Assembly: GCA_947579605.1 (NCBI GenBank)
Contig: OX388305.1
Location: 36,097,542 to 36,161,541, forward strand
Length of the DNA stretch: 64,000 nucleotides
DNA from: Athripsodes cinereus
Lineage: Eukaryota > Arthropoda > Insecta > Trichoptera > Leptoceridae
Direction: 5' to 3'
Shown here: one piece after another, positions 53,465 to 64,000 of the stretch
Layout: every line of letters begins with the position of its first letter
Numbering within the stretch: the stretch's first letter is position 1
Notes under the pieces: generated by a model
Seen by the model: only the letters and a program-made list of their open reading frames with translations
Told to the model about the DNA's origin: nothing
Database searches by the model: none
Program-made: the position numbers and the translations under genes

Positions 53465-53640
53465 TAATAGGTCCCTAGTGCGCATCTTGCACATCTGTCC
53501 CAGAGCGCAGGTGACCGGGACGGTTGGCAACGTGCCCTATGGGACCCTAAAGACCCTGAAAGGCCTTTAAACTCTGATTCAGGACTGGGGGTCGCTAATG
53601 TATGTTTGGGATGGTCAGGATACAGTATTCATCTCTGTTA
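53465..53640. other. GC-richer unidentified patch
   Basis: GTGCGCATCTTGCACATCTG, CAGGTGACCGGGACGGTTGG and GGACTGGGGGTCGC stand out in base composition. No second copy in the window, no clear frame. Perhaps part of an unrecognised repeat. Confidence 0.35.
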
Positions 53641-53999
53641 GCAAAAAATGCGCATTCCTTTTGTCTGATTTGCAAATGTGATTTTTTCTACCTTTATTTA
53701 TGTAAAACTGATGTAGGTACCATCTACATAATACGTATAATAATAATATTATAACGGTATACAGTATTTACAAAGTATTTTTAATTTTTTCCAAGATTTT
53801 TTATGCAAATACAGTCGCAAGTTCGGTTGCACATTTTGCATAAAAAAACGCAACTATCTTCTAAATTAAATATACATTGCATTAACATACATAATGTTTA
53901 TTTGTTATTATTAATTTAATTTTGTTTTCTTTTATTTATCTTCTGTTATACAATATATTAAAAAAAATCTATTACAATATTTATTGATTACAAAAATAA

Positions 54000-54245
54000 G
54001 ACGGTCGATGTGGCAATGTGGAGGTAACGCTCTTGCTTTTGATTCACGAGGTCCCGGGGTTCGATTCCCGGTCAGGGCCAAATAAAATAAAACCCTTTTT
54101 CAAAAGGCCGTTATATGTTTATGTGTTTCGTGCATTAAACATACTGTAATATGTATTTTTGTGTTAAAATCCAGAAAAACATAGTTCATATTATTTTAGT
54201 TTGGGACTAACTCGATCTGCGTGAACTGTCTTTATATGTTATGTT
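54000..54245 (+). mobile_element. SINE1 copy
   Basis: GACGGTCGATGTGGCAATGT head (diverged A-box), B-box GGTTCGATTCCCGG, then the family body (TTTGGGACTAACTCGATCTG) and TTATGTTA tail. Confidence 0.75.
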
Positions 54246-55230
54246 AATATTTTATCAATACCTGCGTCGTTTCTATACTAACCTTAAAATAATATTGATC
54301 CAATTTACAACAACTATCGTACCATGGGTAAAGTGCACTTAAACCAACCTAAGACGATTCGTAAGCATTTGAACACCTTTTCTGTTTCATACAAATGAGA
54401 GTTTGCACAGTCTGTTGGTTTTGCGGATGAGGTGTCTGTTGGGTGATATTCTTCATATCTTCACTCACGCAGGTGTGAAAATCCAGTAAATCCAAAAACT
54501 TCGTTTAATTTTTTTACAGTATATCTATTTACGTTAGTAGGTAATTCACAGATATAATTGTGAAATAGTGTATATAAAATATAAATACCATAGTATTCAA
54601 GTACATCTCTCCTCCCGACATTATCCTGGAAGCTGATACTGAACCTGCCTCATCCAATGTAAAAGTACATCATGTCGTTTTTTTCTCAAACTCTCAGACG
54701 ACGACGTTCATTAAAATTTCAGCTGTCATAAGCTCCATTTTCATTACCAATAATTTATTTGTACAGTAAGCATCCGTATAAAAAACACTTCTTTCATTAC
54801 CTTAGAACACATGCGCGGTTAGGAAAGGTGTGTCCGCGTCCCTTTGAGGGAGTGCAATAGTGTATGTACATATATGTATGTAATGTACCTAGCCCAGTCG
54901 AGTATGGAGTGATATTGTATTGAAGTGTAAGGATAATATCTGAGTATTGTATTTACATAGGTATGTAATTTGAGGGGGTTGTGACTTGTGCGCGTGCCGA
55001 ACAGATGTTGAGATCCACCCCTACTTCGTAACTACTTACATACCGAATCTCGCGCACCCGCTAATATCTTACGTTACCCAACTGAAAACTCTTAATGCAG
55101 TACGAAATATTTTGGTTAGTAATAATTTTATAAAATTTACACCTATTTTTTACTTTCTTTCAAAATGATTTTTTAACTGAAATTATAATACACCCAAAGT
55201 ATCAAACACACTAACAATTTTAAAGTATCC
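54246..55230. other. No feature recognised
   Basis: The frame at 54986-55168 (+) has no recognisable domain. Nothing else supported. Confidence 0.45.
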
Positions 55231-55239
55231 ATAATTTAC

Positions 55240-55490
55240 TACACTATACTATACTTACTTTACCATCACGGCATATCCCATAAGTGGGGAAATCAGCAGA
55301 CCAGCTCTATATAATAAACATCCAAGCTGGGTGGGATGAGTGGTAAACTTCATCGCTGAATTTAAGATGTAAAATGTCTTAAGTTTTTCAAACACCTGCC
55401 TTTCACAGAAGACTCGAAAGCTTATGGAGAACAATGGGAGACAATTTTTTTACCAGGTGCTCCAAGGAGAGAAATATCCATGATTTATAG
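55240..55490 (-). mobile_element. LINE 3' end, RTE tail family C, copy 4
   Basis: Begins with ACTATACTATAC tail units, then CCATCACGGCATATCCCATA, the shared CATCGCTGAATTTAAGATGT and GGTGCTCCAAGG end. Best aligned with 17030-17275. Confidence 0.6.
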
Positions 55491-55659
55491 TATTTTTATT
55501 TTCATTGATAAGAATTATCATGGTGAAAAGAGAGCAACGATGCTTTAAAAGATACTTAAATTTTAAGAAATGTCTACCTACTTATCATACAAAATAAAAA
55601 CACAATTCTTTTTGAATAAATTTAAAAAGAGTACAGCGACTAGAGTGAATTATTATCCT

Positions 55660-55835
55660 AATACTTACTTCCGATGGCCGAACAGCCCTTGCAGGACCTT
55701 TACCTCCGAAACAATAGATCTCCAAAGCTTTCTATCTTGAGCAATGGAATGCCAGTCATCTTTAGCTTTTAGTTCCTCTAGATCTCAGTTGATGTTATCT
55801 AACAATCTTTGTCTTGGTCTGCCTAATGGAAATTT
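55660..55835 (-). pseudogene. RTE-like LINE ORF2 C-terminus
   Basis: Minus strand: PLGRPRQRLLDNIN, stop, DLEELKAKDDWHSIAQDRKL, WRSIVSEVKVLQGLFGHRK. GRP..R(W/L)LD(D/N)(V/I)...L..L....W..(L/I)AQDR..WR is a typical RTE-like C-terminus. One nonsense change. Confidence 0.7.
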
Positions 55836-55839
55836 ATTA

Positions 55840-56425
55840 TTCTAATGATCGACAAATAATCGTATGTGTTGTTGGAATTTGACATGGATAACGTAATAGA
55901 GTTTATTGCTCATATAGATCTGGAGAAAGTACCTACCTGAAACACTCTTAAATGTACATAGTAGTATTTAGTACATTCCCTTGTGATTTTAAAAGTAAGT
56001 AAGTACTGGTATAATAATCATTACTATAGAAGGGGTCCCGAGTAACCTATTTTTAAACAACCAAAATACCGGAACAAGGGGGAGTCCACCCCAACAATTC
56101 ATGTGACTATTTTTAATCCGTCTTCCAGCATCTTCCATCTTCCCCCAAGTTTTGTAAGGTAAATAATACCTCAAGTACGAGAATAATGCTTAGTAACCAC
56201 ACCTTGTCATGTTGCTTTATTTCTTCAAATACATTAAACAGAAGTGTAGTTAGAATGTATCATGTAGGTAATATATTATCAGGACTTATGGTGTTAGTAC
56301 TCTCTTAACCACATGCTTTCATTTCTTACTGATTAATGTCTAACATCTTATTAAACATATCATATAATAATAACTCACATCTTGTGATTGTGTATATGAT
56401 AGATACTCTTGGTATTAAGTTGAAT
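55840..56425. other. No feature recognised
   Basis: AT-rich; nothing supported. Confidence 0.45.
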
Positions 56426-56429
56426 AATT

Positions 56430-56675
56430 TGATACAAGATTGAGGGACGTCGTGGAGTGGGAAGGAGGCAGATGTCGTGGCTGCGTAATATACGGCAATG
56501 GACCGGAATAAAACAGGTGAGAGAGCTGGTCCGAACAGTGTCCAGAGTGATAGCCAACGTTGGGGGTAGTGATACGGCACTGATAGTTAGTTATAGTTTT
56601 TATTCGACCTCCATAGGCTCCGCAATGGGCACTTGGGGGTGTCAATTCAGAGTACATTTTAAAAACATATAATTT
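56430..56675 (+). pseudogene. RTE-like LINE ORF2 C-terminus
   Basis: Reads GRRGVGRRQMSWLRNIRQWT, GIKQVRELVRTVSRVIANVG, GSDTALIVSYSFYSTSIGSA then GTWGCQFRVHFKNI. (K/R)GRRG.GRR.(M/I)SWL.N(I/L)R.W(T/F)G....(E/Q)LFR.....(V/R)...(I/V)AN(V/I) is a very common insect LINE C-terminus. A short internal deletion removes part of the R.A..R. segment. Confidence 0.75.
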
Positions 56676-56699
56676 AATTAAAAGAGACAAGGCGTACAA

Positions 56700-58866
56700 C
56701 AATATATTAATATCAATGGTGATCGATAATCCCTGGGTGTAAAGGGCCCAGTGATTATGTCGTCAGATGTGATATCAAACTACATTATGTTTCTGCATCC
56801 ATGTTACTAGAATCTTTTTCCAATAACATTTCGTTAACTGAATAAAATGATTTTTCTAACAAATAATTCCTCACCCCTTCCTTAAAGCGATCATCCTCCA
56901 ATGTTTTGATATGCAGTGACAGTTTGTTGTACAGCTTCACACTTAAACCCACGAAACTATCCGCAACCTTTGCTAGTCTGCATTTTACGGTTCTGATGCT
57001 GCCTGCACTTCGCGTTGGATAGCTATGGTAGTCTGCGTTTAGAGGTGTGTTCTCTATATTTTTTCGAGCATACATAAGGCACTCCTGGATATACGCGCCA
57101 GCAAGTGTGAGTATGCCCAGTTTTTTAAAGTGATCACGGCAGGAATCTCTCGGGCGCAATCCTAAAATGGTCCTTATGGCTCTCTTTTGCAGTATAAAGA
57201 CTCTGCCTGATTCGGCACTCTTCCCCCAGAACATTATACCATATGACATTATACTATGAAAGTACGCGAAGTACACACATCTTGCAGCATCAAACCCGCA
57301 AACCTCTTTAACTTTTCTTATTGCAAAGATCGCAGAACTGAGTCTTGTGCAAAGCTGATCAATCTGTGGGGACCACTGAAGTTTTCTGTCTACAACCAAC
57401 CCTAGGAATTTACAATTGTTTACTATGTTCAATGATTGGTTGCTCAAGATTTCTTTTACAGGAACTTCGTGTTCACGCCGTAAGGAGAAGCGAAGAGCAT
57501 TCGTTTTCGTCATATTTAGAACTAATTTATTGTCACCAAACCAACTCTTTACATTTTCAAGGGTTTGTGTTACTATATCTTTAGTATACTGTAAATTATC
57601 CAAGTCTCTTATAAGTATGGATGTGTCATCTGCAAACACTATGATTTTATTATTATCACTGATTTGACTAGGCAGATCATTGATATATATTAAGAAAAGT
57701 AATGGTCCCAAAATAGATCCCTGGGGCACACCACAGTTTATGTCACAAATATCTGATTTTATATTGTCAATCACTGTTATCTGTTTTCTATCTCTCAAAT
57801 AGGATTTTAAAAAAGATTTTTCAACTCCACGAATTCCATAATGGTCTAATTTAGCAAGTAGCACGTCATGTTGGACACAATCGAACGCCTTTGATAGATC
57901 GCAAAAAATGCCAAAAGTATCCTGTCCGTTCTCAAAGGATTCCATAACATAACCTAGCAGTTGTGATACAGCGTCACAGGTATTTTTACCCTTTTGGAAT
58001 CCATATTGTTGTGGGTGAAGTATACTGTTATTGCTAAGAAATTGTGCAAGCTGCTCGGTGACAATTTTTTCTAGGATTTTACTGAACACAGGCAGAATCG
58101 AAATGGGTCTGTAGTTGCTAAAGTCAGTTTTTTCTCCTTTCTTGTATATCGGAGTGACTCTTGCAATTTTCAACAGATCTGGGAAGTAACCTTTTCTAAG
58201 ACAAGTGTTGAATATTTTGGCTAGATGTGGTGCTATATCAGCTATGATTGTTTTTATAAATTTAATAGAGAGATACCATAGGTCTTGTGACGATTTGGAT
58301 TTAATACATCTAGTTACTTTGATAATATCATTTTCGTTGATGGTCTTAAATTTAAAAGTATTAACACATATAGGTAGATTTACCATGTGTTTCATTGCAT
58401 CATGTTCAGTTACATCGATTTGTTGCGTCAAAAGCTTAGATATGTCTGTGAAGAAACGATTAAAGTTATTCACAATATTTTTTTTATTAGCATTGTTATT
58501 ATCTATTGCCATGAAGTCACTCATGATAGTCAGTTGGGAGTTTTCAACCGACCTTCCCGTTTCCGATTTGATAGAAGAAGATGAATAATTTGATAAACCA
58601 GTGAAGAATGTATGTACTCGTATTGTCTTCATACGTAGATGTAGACGTAGATATAGATCTATTCCATATTTTACTACCATTGTCATATGTCATTGATATT
58701 TTCGTATTTTTTCATCCTATGGTTTCTATTTTTTTTTTATTTCTAGACTTAGTTTTCATTGTATCTTGTATGTTGATTGTATTTTGTTTCTAGTGTTTTT
58801 TTATGTTATTGTACTGTAAAGGCTATTTTAAAATGCCGTATATTATGTTAATAAATAAATAAATGA
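56700..58866 (+). mobile_element. LINE with probable 5' inversion
   Basis: The RT-coding part runs on the minus strand (56785 to about 58600), while 58601-58866 looks like a LINE 3' end on the plus strand, with ATAAATAAATAAA at 58850-58866. RC(5' part)-3' part in this order is what twin priming makes. The shared identity of the two parts is inferred, not shown by sequence overlap. Confidence 0.5.
56785..58686 (-). CDS. LINE reverse transcriptase, long intact frame
   Basis: 633 codons without a stop. RT blocks in order: NYRPISILPVFSKILEK (191-207), QYGFQKGKNTCDA, motif A FCDLSKAFDCVQHD (D263), motif B GVPQGSILGPLL (319-330), motif C FADD (351-354), then NKLVLNMTKT, KFLGLVVDRKLQW. The C-terminus has PRDSCRDHFKKLGILTLAGA and PTRSA, as in CR1/Jockey-like LINEs of arthropods. 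Residues 1 to about 33 probably lie beyond the LINE junction, so the first methionine is not the native start. The endonuclease is missing. Function would be RNA-templated DNA synthesis at a nicked target; this copy cannot cut its own target. Confidence 0.9.
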   Translation of the reverse strand: MTMVVKYGIDLYLRLHLRMKTIRVHTFFTGLSNYSSSSIKSETGRSVENSQLTIMSDFMAIDNNNANKKNIVNNFNRFFTDISKLLTQQIDVTEHDAMKHMVNLPICVNTFKFKTINENDIIKVTRCIKSKSSQDLWYLSIKFIKTIIADIAPHLAKIFNTCLRKGYFPDLLKIARVTPIYKKGEKTDFSNYRPISILPVFSKILEKIVTEQLAQFLSNNSILHPQQYGFQKGKNTCDAVSQLLGYVMESFENGQDTFGIFCDLSKAFDCVQHDVLLAKLDHYGIRGVEKSFLKSYLRDRKQITVIDNIKSDICDINCGVPQGSILGPLLFLIYINDLPSQISDNNKIIVFADDTSILIRDLDNLQYTKDIVTQTLENVKSWFGDNKLVLNMTKTNALRFSLRREHEVPVKEILSNQSLNIVNNCKFLGLVVDRKLQWSPQIDQLCTRLSSAIFAIRKVKEVCGFDAARCVYFAYFHSIMSYGIMFWGKSAESGRVFILQKRAIRTILGLRPRDSCRDHFKKLGILTLAGAYIQECLMYARKNIENTPLNADYHSYPTRSAGSIRTVKCRLAKVADSFVGLSVKLYNKLSLHIKTLEDDRFKEGVRNYLLEKSFYSVNEMLLEKDSSNMDAET

Positions 58867-58869
58867 ACT

Positions 58870-59255
58870 TTAGTTACCAATATTAATTTAGAGATTTAAA
58901 AAAAGATCCCAGTCATTTAAAATCATGTTCCTAAGTATATTGATGTTGAAAATATCATAAACGTCAAACTTGAATTCAACTTGTCTTATTATTATTCAAC
59001 TGCATAAATTTGGTGTAATGGGGGTAAAAGTTAATGTACAAACACATTATATCTAATATTTATACTGACACTTATATGTACGAGTATGATATCCTTTCAC
59101 ATTTCATTGAATAATTCCACTACTTTAATAATAACACTAGGTACATAATAATATATGCAAGTGTCCACAATGCACATAATATTTAGTTGACCAGTAATAA
59201 TCGAACATGTTGAATTACGAATAGTAGGAACGAACATACATACAGGTATTATTAT
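58870..59255. other. No feature recognised
   Basis: AT-rich spacer. Confidence 0.5.
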
Positions 59256-59758
59256 GGTGTTCATACGAGGCGATACAAAGGCCTGACGATTTCGCTTGCA
59301 TAAAAAACAAAGTCTGTCGGTCGTCCATTGATCGTCAAACGTGTTCACACAGTCCACCGGCATAGATTTGATATGTCAGATGCACTTTGGTTTTGACGTT
59401 GTATTCAAAATAACGGACGTCGAGATGGAGATCGCAGAGTGTTTATTATTAGTTGAAAATGTTATAGCAGAGATAATAAGGCGCCTTTTAATTAAGGAAA
59501 CAAACACCACAAACCAACAACAAAGAGAACAACAGACTGTCAAGGAACGGGAAACATTATAAAGTTTATAAATTTTTACCATATTTACGCATGCGCGCAT
59601 CGTTCGACCAACGAAAAACGTTGAAAGGTGGTCGACTTGAGACGATAACGTTTTTATCGGTTTTTATCGTTTAAGACTAGCTGTCAATTTGTTAACACGG
59701 TTCGAATGGGCGACGATATTTTGGTGTCCTGGCGATATTCGCCAAATGTGAACATCAC
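59256..59758. mobile_element. GTGTTCATACG TIR element, copy B
   Basis: Left GTGTTCATACGAGGCGATAC, right (complement) GTGATGTTCACATTTGGCGA. Inverted relative to 34595-35107 and similar along nearly all of its length. Contains MFTQSTGIDLICQMHF and EMEIAECLLLVENVIAEIIR (+) and PVDCVNTFDDQWTTDRLCFL (-). No complete transposase. Confidence 0.6.
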
Positions 59759-59759
59759 A

Positions 59760-60372
59760 TAAGAACCAACTAGGCAACACATACAAGTATTATTATTGTA
59801 AGAGGTATATGAGTAATAAAATGAGCGACTATTGGTTATGTCCCATGAAATCAATTTTCAGTAATTCGTTTTACGAGAGCGTAATTTCACATGATTTAGA
59901 TAAACAAGTTGCGTTTAGTCACAATAATAATATTAATAATACATACCTACTTGCATTTATAACAATTTCTTCAAACAGAACAAGTTATGCAAAACACAAA
60001 TAATAACCATAAATCAATTGTATTGAGTAAATAATGATCGCATATTGATCCCTTTATGGGTTATGGATCACATTAACATTATTGTTTGATAAACATTTAA
60101 CCATAAACCGGTCTAATTTTAATAAAATCAGTTCAAAAACTTAATAAAATTCTAAATCTGTTTTTTCTTATTATTGTTCATCTTTTTATAACTTATTCAA
60201 ATATCACAACATTAGTAATTTTAATTATGGGAATCGATTGCATTTTAACATTAATGTCAGGTATTGAGTTTAGAAAAGATGTGTTTTTTTTTTTAATTAA
60301 TTCCAAACGGTTTTGATAATATTATTATTTTGACGACATTGTTGCCGAATAGGAGAAAAAACAGTAAGTAAG
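59760..60372. other. No feature recognised
   Basis: AT-rich; nothing supported. Confidence 0.5.
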
Positions 60373-60373
60373 T

Positions 60374-60929
60374 ATATCGTTGCCGTGGAGGTGAAGTGAT
60401 CCAAGCCACACTTTTTTGAAAAATGAGTTAAGTATGCAGTTTTGTTCAGAAAACCACGGAGAACATAGTGGTGAAGAGAAATAAGTGATTTGATATTCCT
60501 AAAGGGCATTTTTAGAAGATTGTGAAGAGATGTTAAGTATTTTTACATCATTTCAAGTGTGTGTTAGAGCATTTCACTAACAAATAGTTCAATTAAATTA
60601 TAGAAGTGAAAAGATCCAAGCCGCATAGCGCGTAACTTTCCAACAACTTTTTTTACAGGTGGATCTTTCTCAGCCACAGTGGTGAAATAACCCAAGTGAT
60701 AAATTCGTGTTTCCTTCTAAAATATAAAAAAATCTTTAATATTTTGTTATTTATATTAGTGAAATATGTGATCAGGAATATTGTGTAAAAATTTTAGCGA
60801 AATCCATGCAAAAATAACTTAGTTATTGTAAGATTAGTATTTTCGAATGTGACAGCGTAACTTCAACAAGCTTTTTCTCGGAATGTCTGTCTTGTGGGTT
60901 GGATCACTTCACATCCACGGCAACGATAT
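60374..60929. mobile_element. MITE, 556 bp, long terminal inverted repeats
   Basis: ATATCGTTGCCGTGGAGGTG then AAGTGATCCAAGCCAC at the left pairs with the right end at about 33 of 36 positions. Internal words AAAAGATCCAAGCCGC (60609) and GGTGGATCTTTCTCAGCCAC (60658) echo the ends in both directions. No transposase frame. Target duplication ambiguous because the ends begin with ATAT. Confidence 0.8.
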
Positions 60930-62430
60930 GTATTTTGTGTATTGTGATACAATAATTGTATATATGGAATAATAGTAATAAAGGTTATTCATGAAAACCG
61001 TTAAATACCTGACAAAATAAATAACTATGATGATAATAGATAAAAAGATGGGATCTTCTAAATCTTTATTGCTTACTACCTTTTCTTATGACCTGGAAAC
61101 AAGTTCATGGAATAGGAATTAGATTTGGTAAACGCATCACAGGGGAACACCACCATTTCTTATGTATTTTTTAAATCAAATCAATGTGAGGAAACGCCTG
61201 ATACAGGAAGCTTCAAATTTTGATGCATTCCATCACTGTCTCAGAACAGATTAAATCTAGTGAAGCAGTGTAATTTCTTCACTCAATTAAAATACATAGC
61301 TAGGTGATTAATAATATTGTTGCTTTGTTTTATTTGTTATATATTTTTTTATAACTTCTTTGTTTGATTATTGTTTGTTGTGAAGAAATAAAATTTATTT
61401 CATTTCATTTCATCTGGTCAGTAGAAAAGGGGGAAAAACGGTATTTTATTAATTCAGACTAAAAAATGTGTTTCAGGTGAATTAAAAATAGAATTTACAT
61501 ATTTATTTCAATAAACAAGCTTATGCAGGTGTCACAATCAGGTAGCTATCGTATCTCCATGTTTTATTCTATATACTGTATTATGAACTATTTGTTTATT
61601 TTTCTATATTAATATCTACAGAATTTTCCTTAAGAGGCGAAATCAAACATATCCATGCACGGAATGTCTTTTGAAGAAAGCATATTTTTTTATAAATTCA
61701 TTTAAATTCTTTAAGACATACAAATAATAAATTATTCTATACATATATTTTATTCGGCCTCGAAAAGAGTGTGTCTCGTGCTTCGAAGGGCGTTGTAGCG
61801 TTGTATTATTTCTAATTATTAGGTATTTATCTATTTTATATGTATTAAAATTAATATTATCAGTGGAACGAGATATGAACTCGTAATACATAAATTTGTA
61901 GAAAAAAGAGTTCCTGGTTATAAGGGGGTAATTGAACCAAAGGTTGCTACTTCCTCATGTCAGGGGTTGCACTACACTTCCTACTTCACACGGTAATGCG
62001 GATGATATTATGTATATAATATTATGTAAGTACATATTCAGGGTTCCCACGGCTCAAACATCACTTGCACCAGACTCAAGATACATACAACCTGACCCTG
62101 AGACATCCATGAGAAAATATTGTTAAAGTGACACAATTTTACGACAAATAATAATAAATAGTAGGTGAACTCCCATTTTTTATGGGAATAAGTAATTTTA
62201 AAAAAAAAAATTTAATATTTTTTTATTTTGTTTCATTCATCCTTATCGATTTTCATCTTGAAAACATAATTATAAAAGAATAAGATTTAATATTATATCT
62301 TTCTCAAACAAAACGTTTTTAAAGCCGTGCTACTTCATATTGAGTGAAGTAAGCTTTTACGGAGGAATCAAGTCTTTCCAAATCATATGCAAAAACCTAT
62401 ATTAATTATTGTGATGGTAAGCTTATGAAA
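60930..62430. other. No feature recognised
   Basis: AT-rich; CATTT run near 61395. No repeat or gene supported. Confidence 0.5.
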
Positions 62431-62520
62431 AGAAAGCCCAGGACAGAGATGCCTGAAGACATGTGAGGGAGGCTTATGTTCAGCAGTGGACAGGAATAGC
62501 TGCATAAGTAAGTAAGTAAG
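62431..62520 (+). mobile_element. RTE-type LINE 3' end with (AAGT)n tail
   Basis: Frame KAQDRDA, stop (TGA for W), RHVREAYVQQWTGIAA and stop, followed by AAGTAAGTAAGTAAG. Same family as 301-358 (-). Confidence 0.7.
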
Positions 62521-64000
62521 CTTATGAAAATCAATATGGGTATGCATATGAAAAAGTAATATTCCTTGTAGAATAATTAGCAATGAATGGAATACCGTTA
62601 TTCATTTGTTTCGATTCTTCCTACACATGTTCGATAATAGCTCATTGAGATGTGATTTATTATATATTTATTGAATTTCTGAATATATCTAGTTGCAAAA
62701 TATTATATGATTACTTCAACTGTGTATGGTAGTCATAATGTACAAAGGTAGGTACATATTATTCCAATGAATATATACCTACCTATTTTATTTATGTACT
62801 AAGAAATATTATTATATAAATAACATAGTATTAATTTTCACTAATGGAACATTTTTACGTGTCCCAAACTTTCATGTCCCTGATACTACATATAACAGGA
62901 TGGACATCTATAAGCACCTCACGCAACCCCTAACTATAACGATCTTATTGTACTTCAATCAATACAACATAAGCATCCCTCGCATATTAACAATGTAACT
63001 CGATTAATCTCGCCCAATTTTTATATTTAAGATAACAATGAGATACTGTTGATGGTTGTTCATCAGATCTCCTTTTCCCATCGGAACTTTGGACCTTGGG
63101 AAAGTAATACATTTTTCTATTCAATATTGATATAAAGTATAACATGATTATGCATGTATTTTAAACCTGCACACACATGTAGTGACATAACAAACGGACA
63201 TACTTTTTTGCACAAAAATAATTCGATAAAATATAGAAAAACCGTTATTTTTAATATAAACATTCGAGATTTACACATTTCGGTGATAGAATCGTCCCTC
63301 TTCTGACTAACAGACGTATCTCTGCCTAAATGTAAATTGTTCAGGAGAGCGTTTTTTGTGTTTTGCCGTGCATAATTATTTTCGTCTCTCCTAGTTATAT
63401 GATACAGTCTAAATATATTACATTATATTGTTTGTACCTATTTTTATATATCTCAGAAGCATTTTTGTGATAAAATTTTGAGGAATTAGTAACTAGATAT
63501 AACACATTTTATTTAGAGTAATTCGTAAATACGACAAAAAAAATCAGAAAGCTATTCCAGGATAGCGGTGACAGTTGCAGGTGTGATCTTCAGTGAGAAC
63601 ATGCAGGGCACATATAAATACACATTGGTGATCATAACTCGATTTCGCCAAAAATGTCAGATACGACAGTTAATCAGAAGAGCGACGAAATAATACTACA
63701 GTTAGTATAGAGTAATCCCAAATGATATACCGTTTATTAGATATAATATGAATTTATTCGTCCTGTAATTTGTAAGACCAAAATAGTATGTACTTATTTT
63801 GTACTTGATAGTCCGTACGCAGACATTTACGTGCTATATTATGCTGTAGGCACATTTTTTCTTAGAAAATATGATAAGATTTTGTATGTATCTATTGGTT
63901 TACCTTCATATTATTGTCAATATGTTATCATCACCTGTCTGTAGAGCACCATGTGCACGAGCTATTACAGTATTTGGATTAGACTTATATTTATTTATAC
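62521..64000. other. No feature recognised
   Basis: AT-rich sequence to the end of the window with no long frame and no recognisable repeat. Confidence 0.5.

Noticed and set aside
58205..58588. 127-residue plus-strand frame
   Set aside because: It is antisense to the reverse transcriptase frame and has no family resemblance.
1..64000. Host protein-coding exons or bacterial contamination
   Set aside because: No frame with a recognisable host or bacterial domain was found. Exons shorter than about 100 bp would be missed by eye, so absence is not proven.

Overview
The window looks like insect genomic DNA, most likely lepidopteran or a similarly AT-rich insect (moderate confidence). I see no bacterial-style gene, no operon and no convincing host exon. 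The base composition is AT-rich with many TAGGTA/TACCTA words. Nearly everything recognisable is eukaryotic mobile DNA: non-LTR retrotransposons (LINEs), tRNA-derived SINEs, Helitrons, and piggyBac, Tigger/pogo, hAT and foldback DNA transposons, mostly truncated or internally deleted. Lineage is inferred from repeat style, not from a diagnostic host gene.

Layout. 1-4.7 kb: LINE tails, one LINE nested in another with a 13-bp target duplication, two SINE families, and a 152-bp-arm inverted repeat at 4176-4510. 4.7-11.3 kb: an 11-copy 42-bp-class minisatellite, a hammerhead-like motif inside an inverted repeat, a TTCGAA-rich element (7900-8562) that splits a LINE coding tail and is flanked by a 9-bp duplication, and two foldback MITEs. 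11.3-20.5 kb: sparse, with LINE ends, a Helitron 5' end plus helicase fragment (15165-15736), a complete short Helitron (17972-18301) and two tandem duplications. 20.5-27.9 kb: a defective piggyBac-like element with TTAA duplication, a Tigger-like element interrupted by a LINE fragment, a three-level nest (hAT > SINE > foldback MITE) and a hAT MITE with an exact 8-bp duplication. 27.9-41 kb: many LINE ends, further MITEs and a 24-bp perfect hairpin. 41-64 kb: a second Tigger-like element, a hAT element with 8-bp duplication, two long reverse transcriptase reading frames (49958-51309 and 56785-58686, both minus strand), two probable twin-priming inversions and a 556-bp MITE.

Recurrent families. 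RTE1 is the LINE end carrying the WFGHVERM / CKDRS motifs with a (TATAC)n tail (seven pieces). RTE2 carries the RRWSWLGH.LRMPNDSWPK motif with a (GATGAT)n tail (seven loci). The foldback MITE beginning CACTGAGAAAAAT has four copies. Two TIR-element pairs occur in opposite orientation (34.6/59.3 kb and 33.4/47.1 kb). The only intact long coding regions are LINE reverse transcriptases, and both lack an endonuclease region. Insertions inside insertions with intact target duplications give a relative chronology for much of the window.
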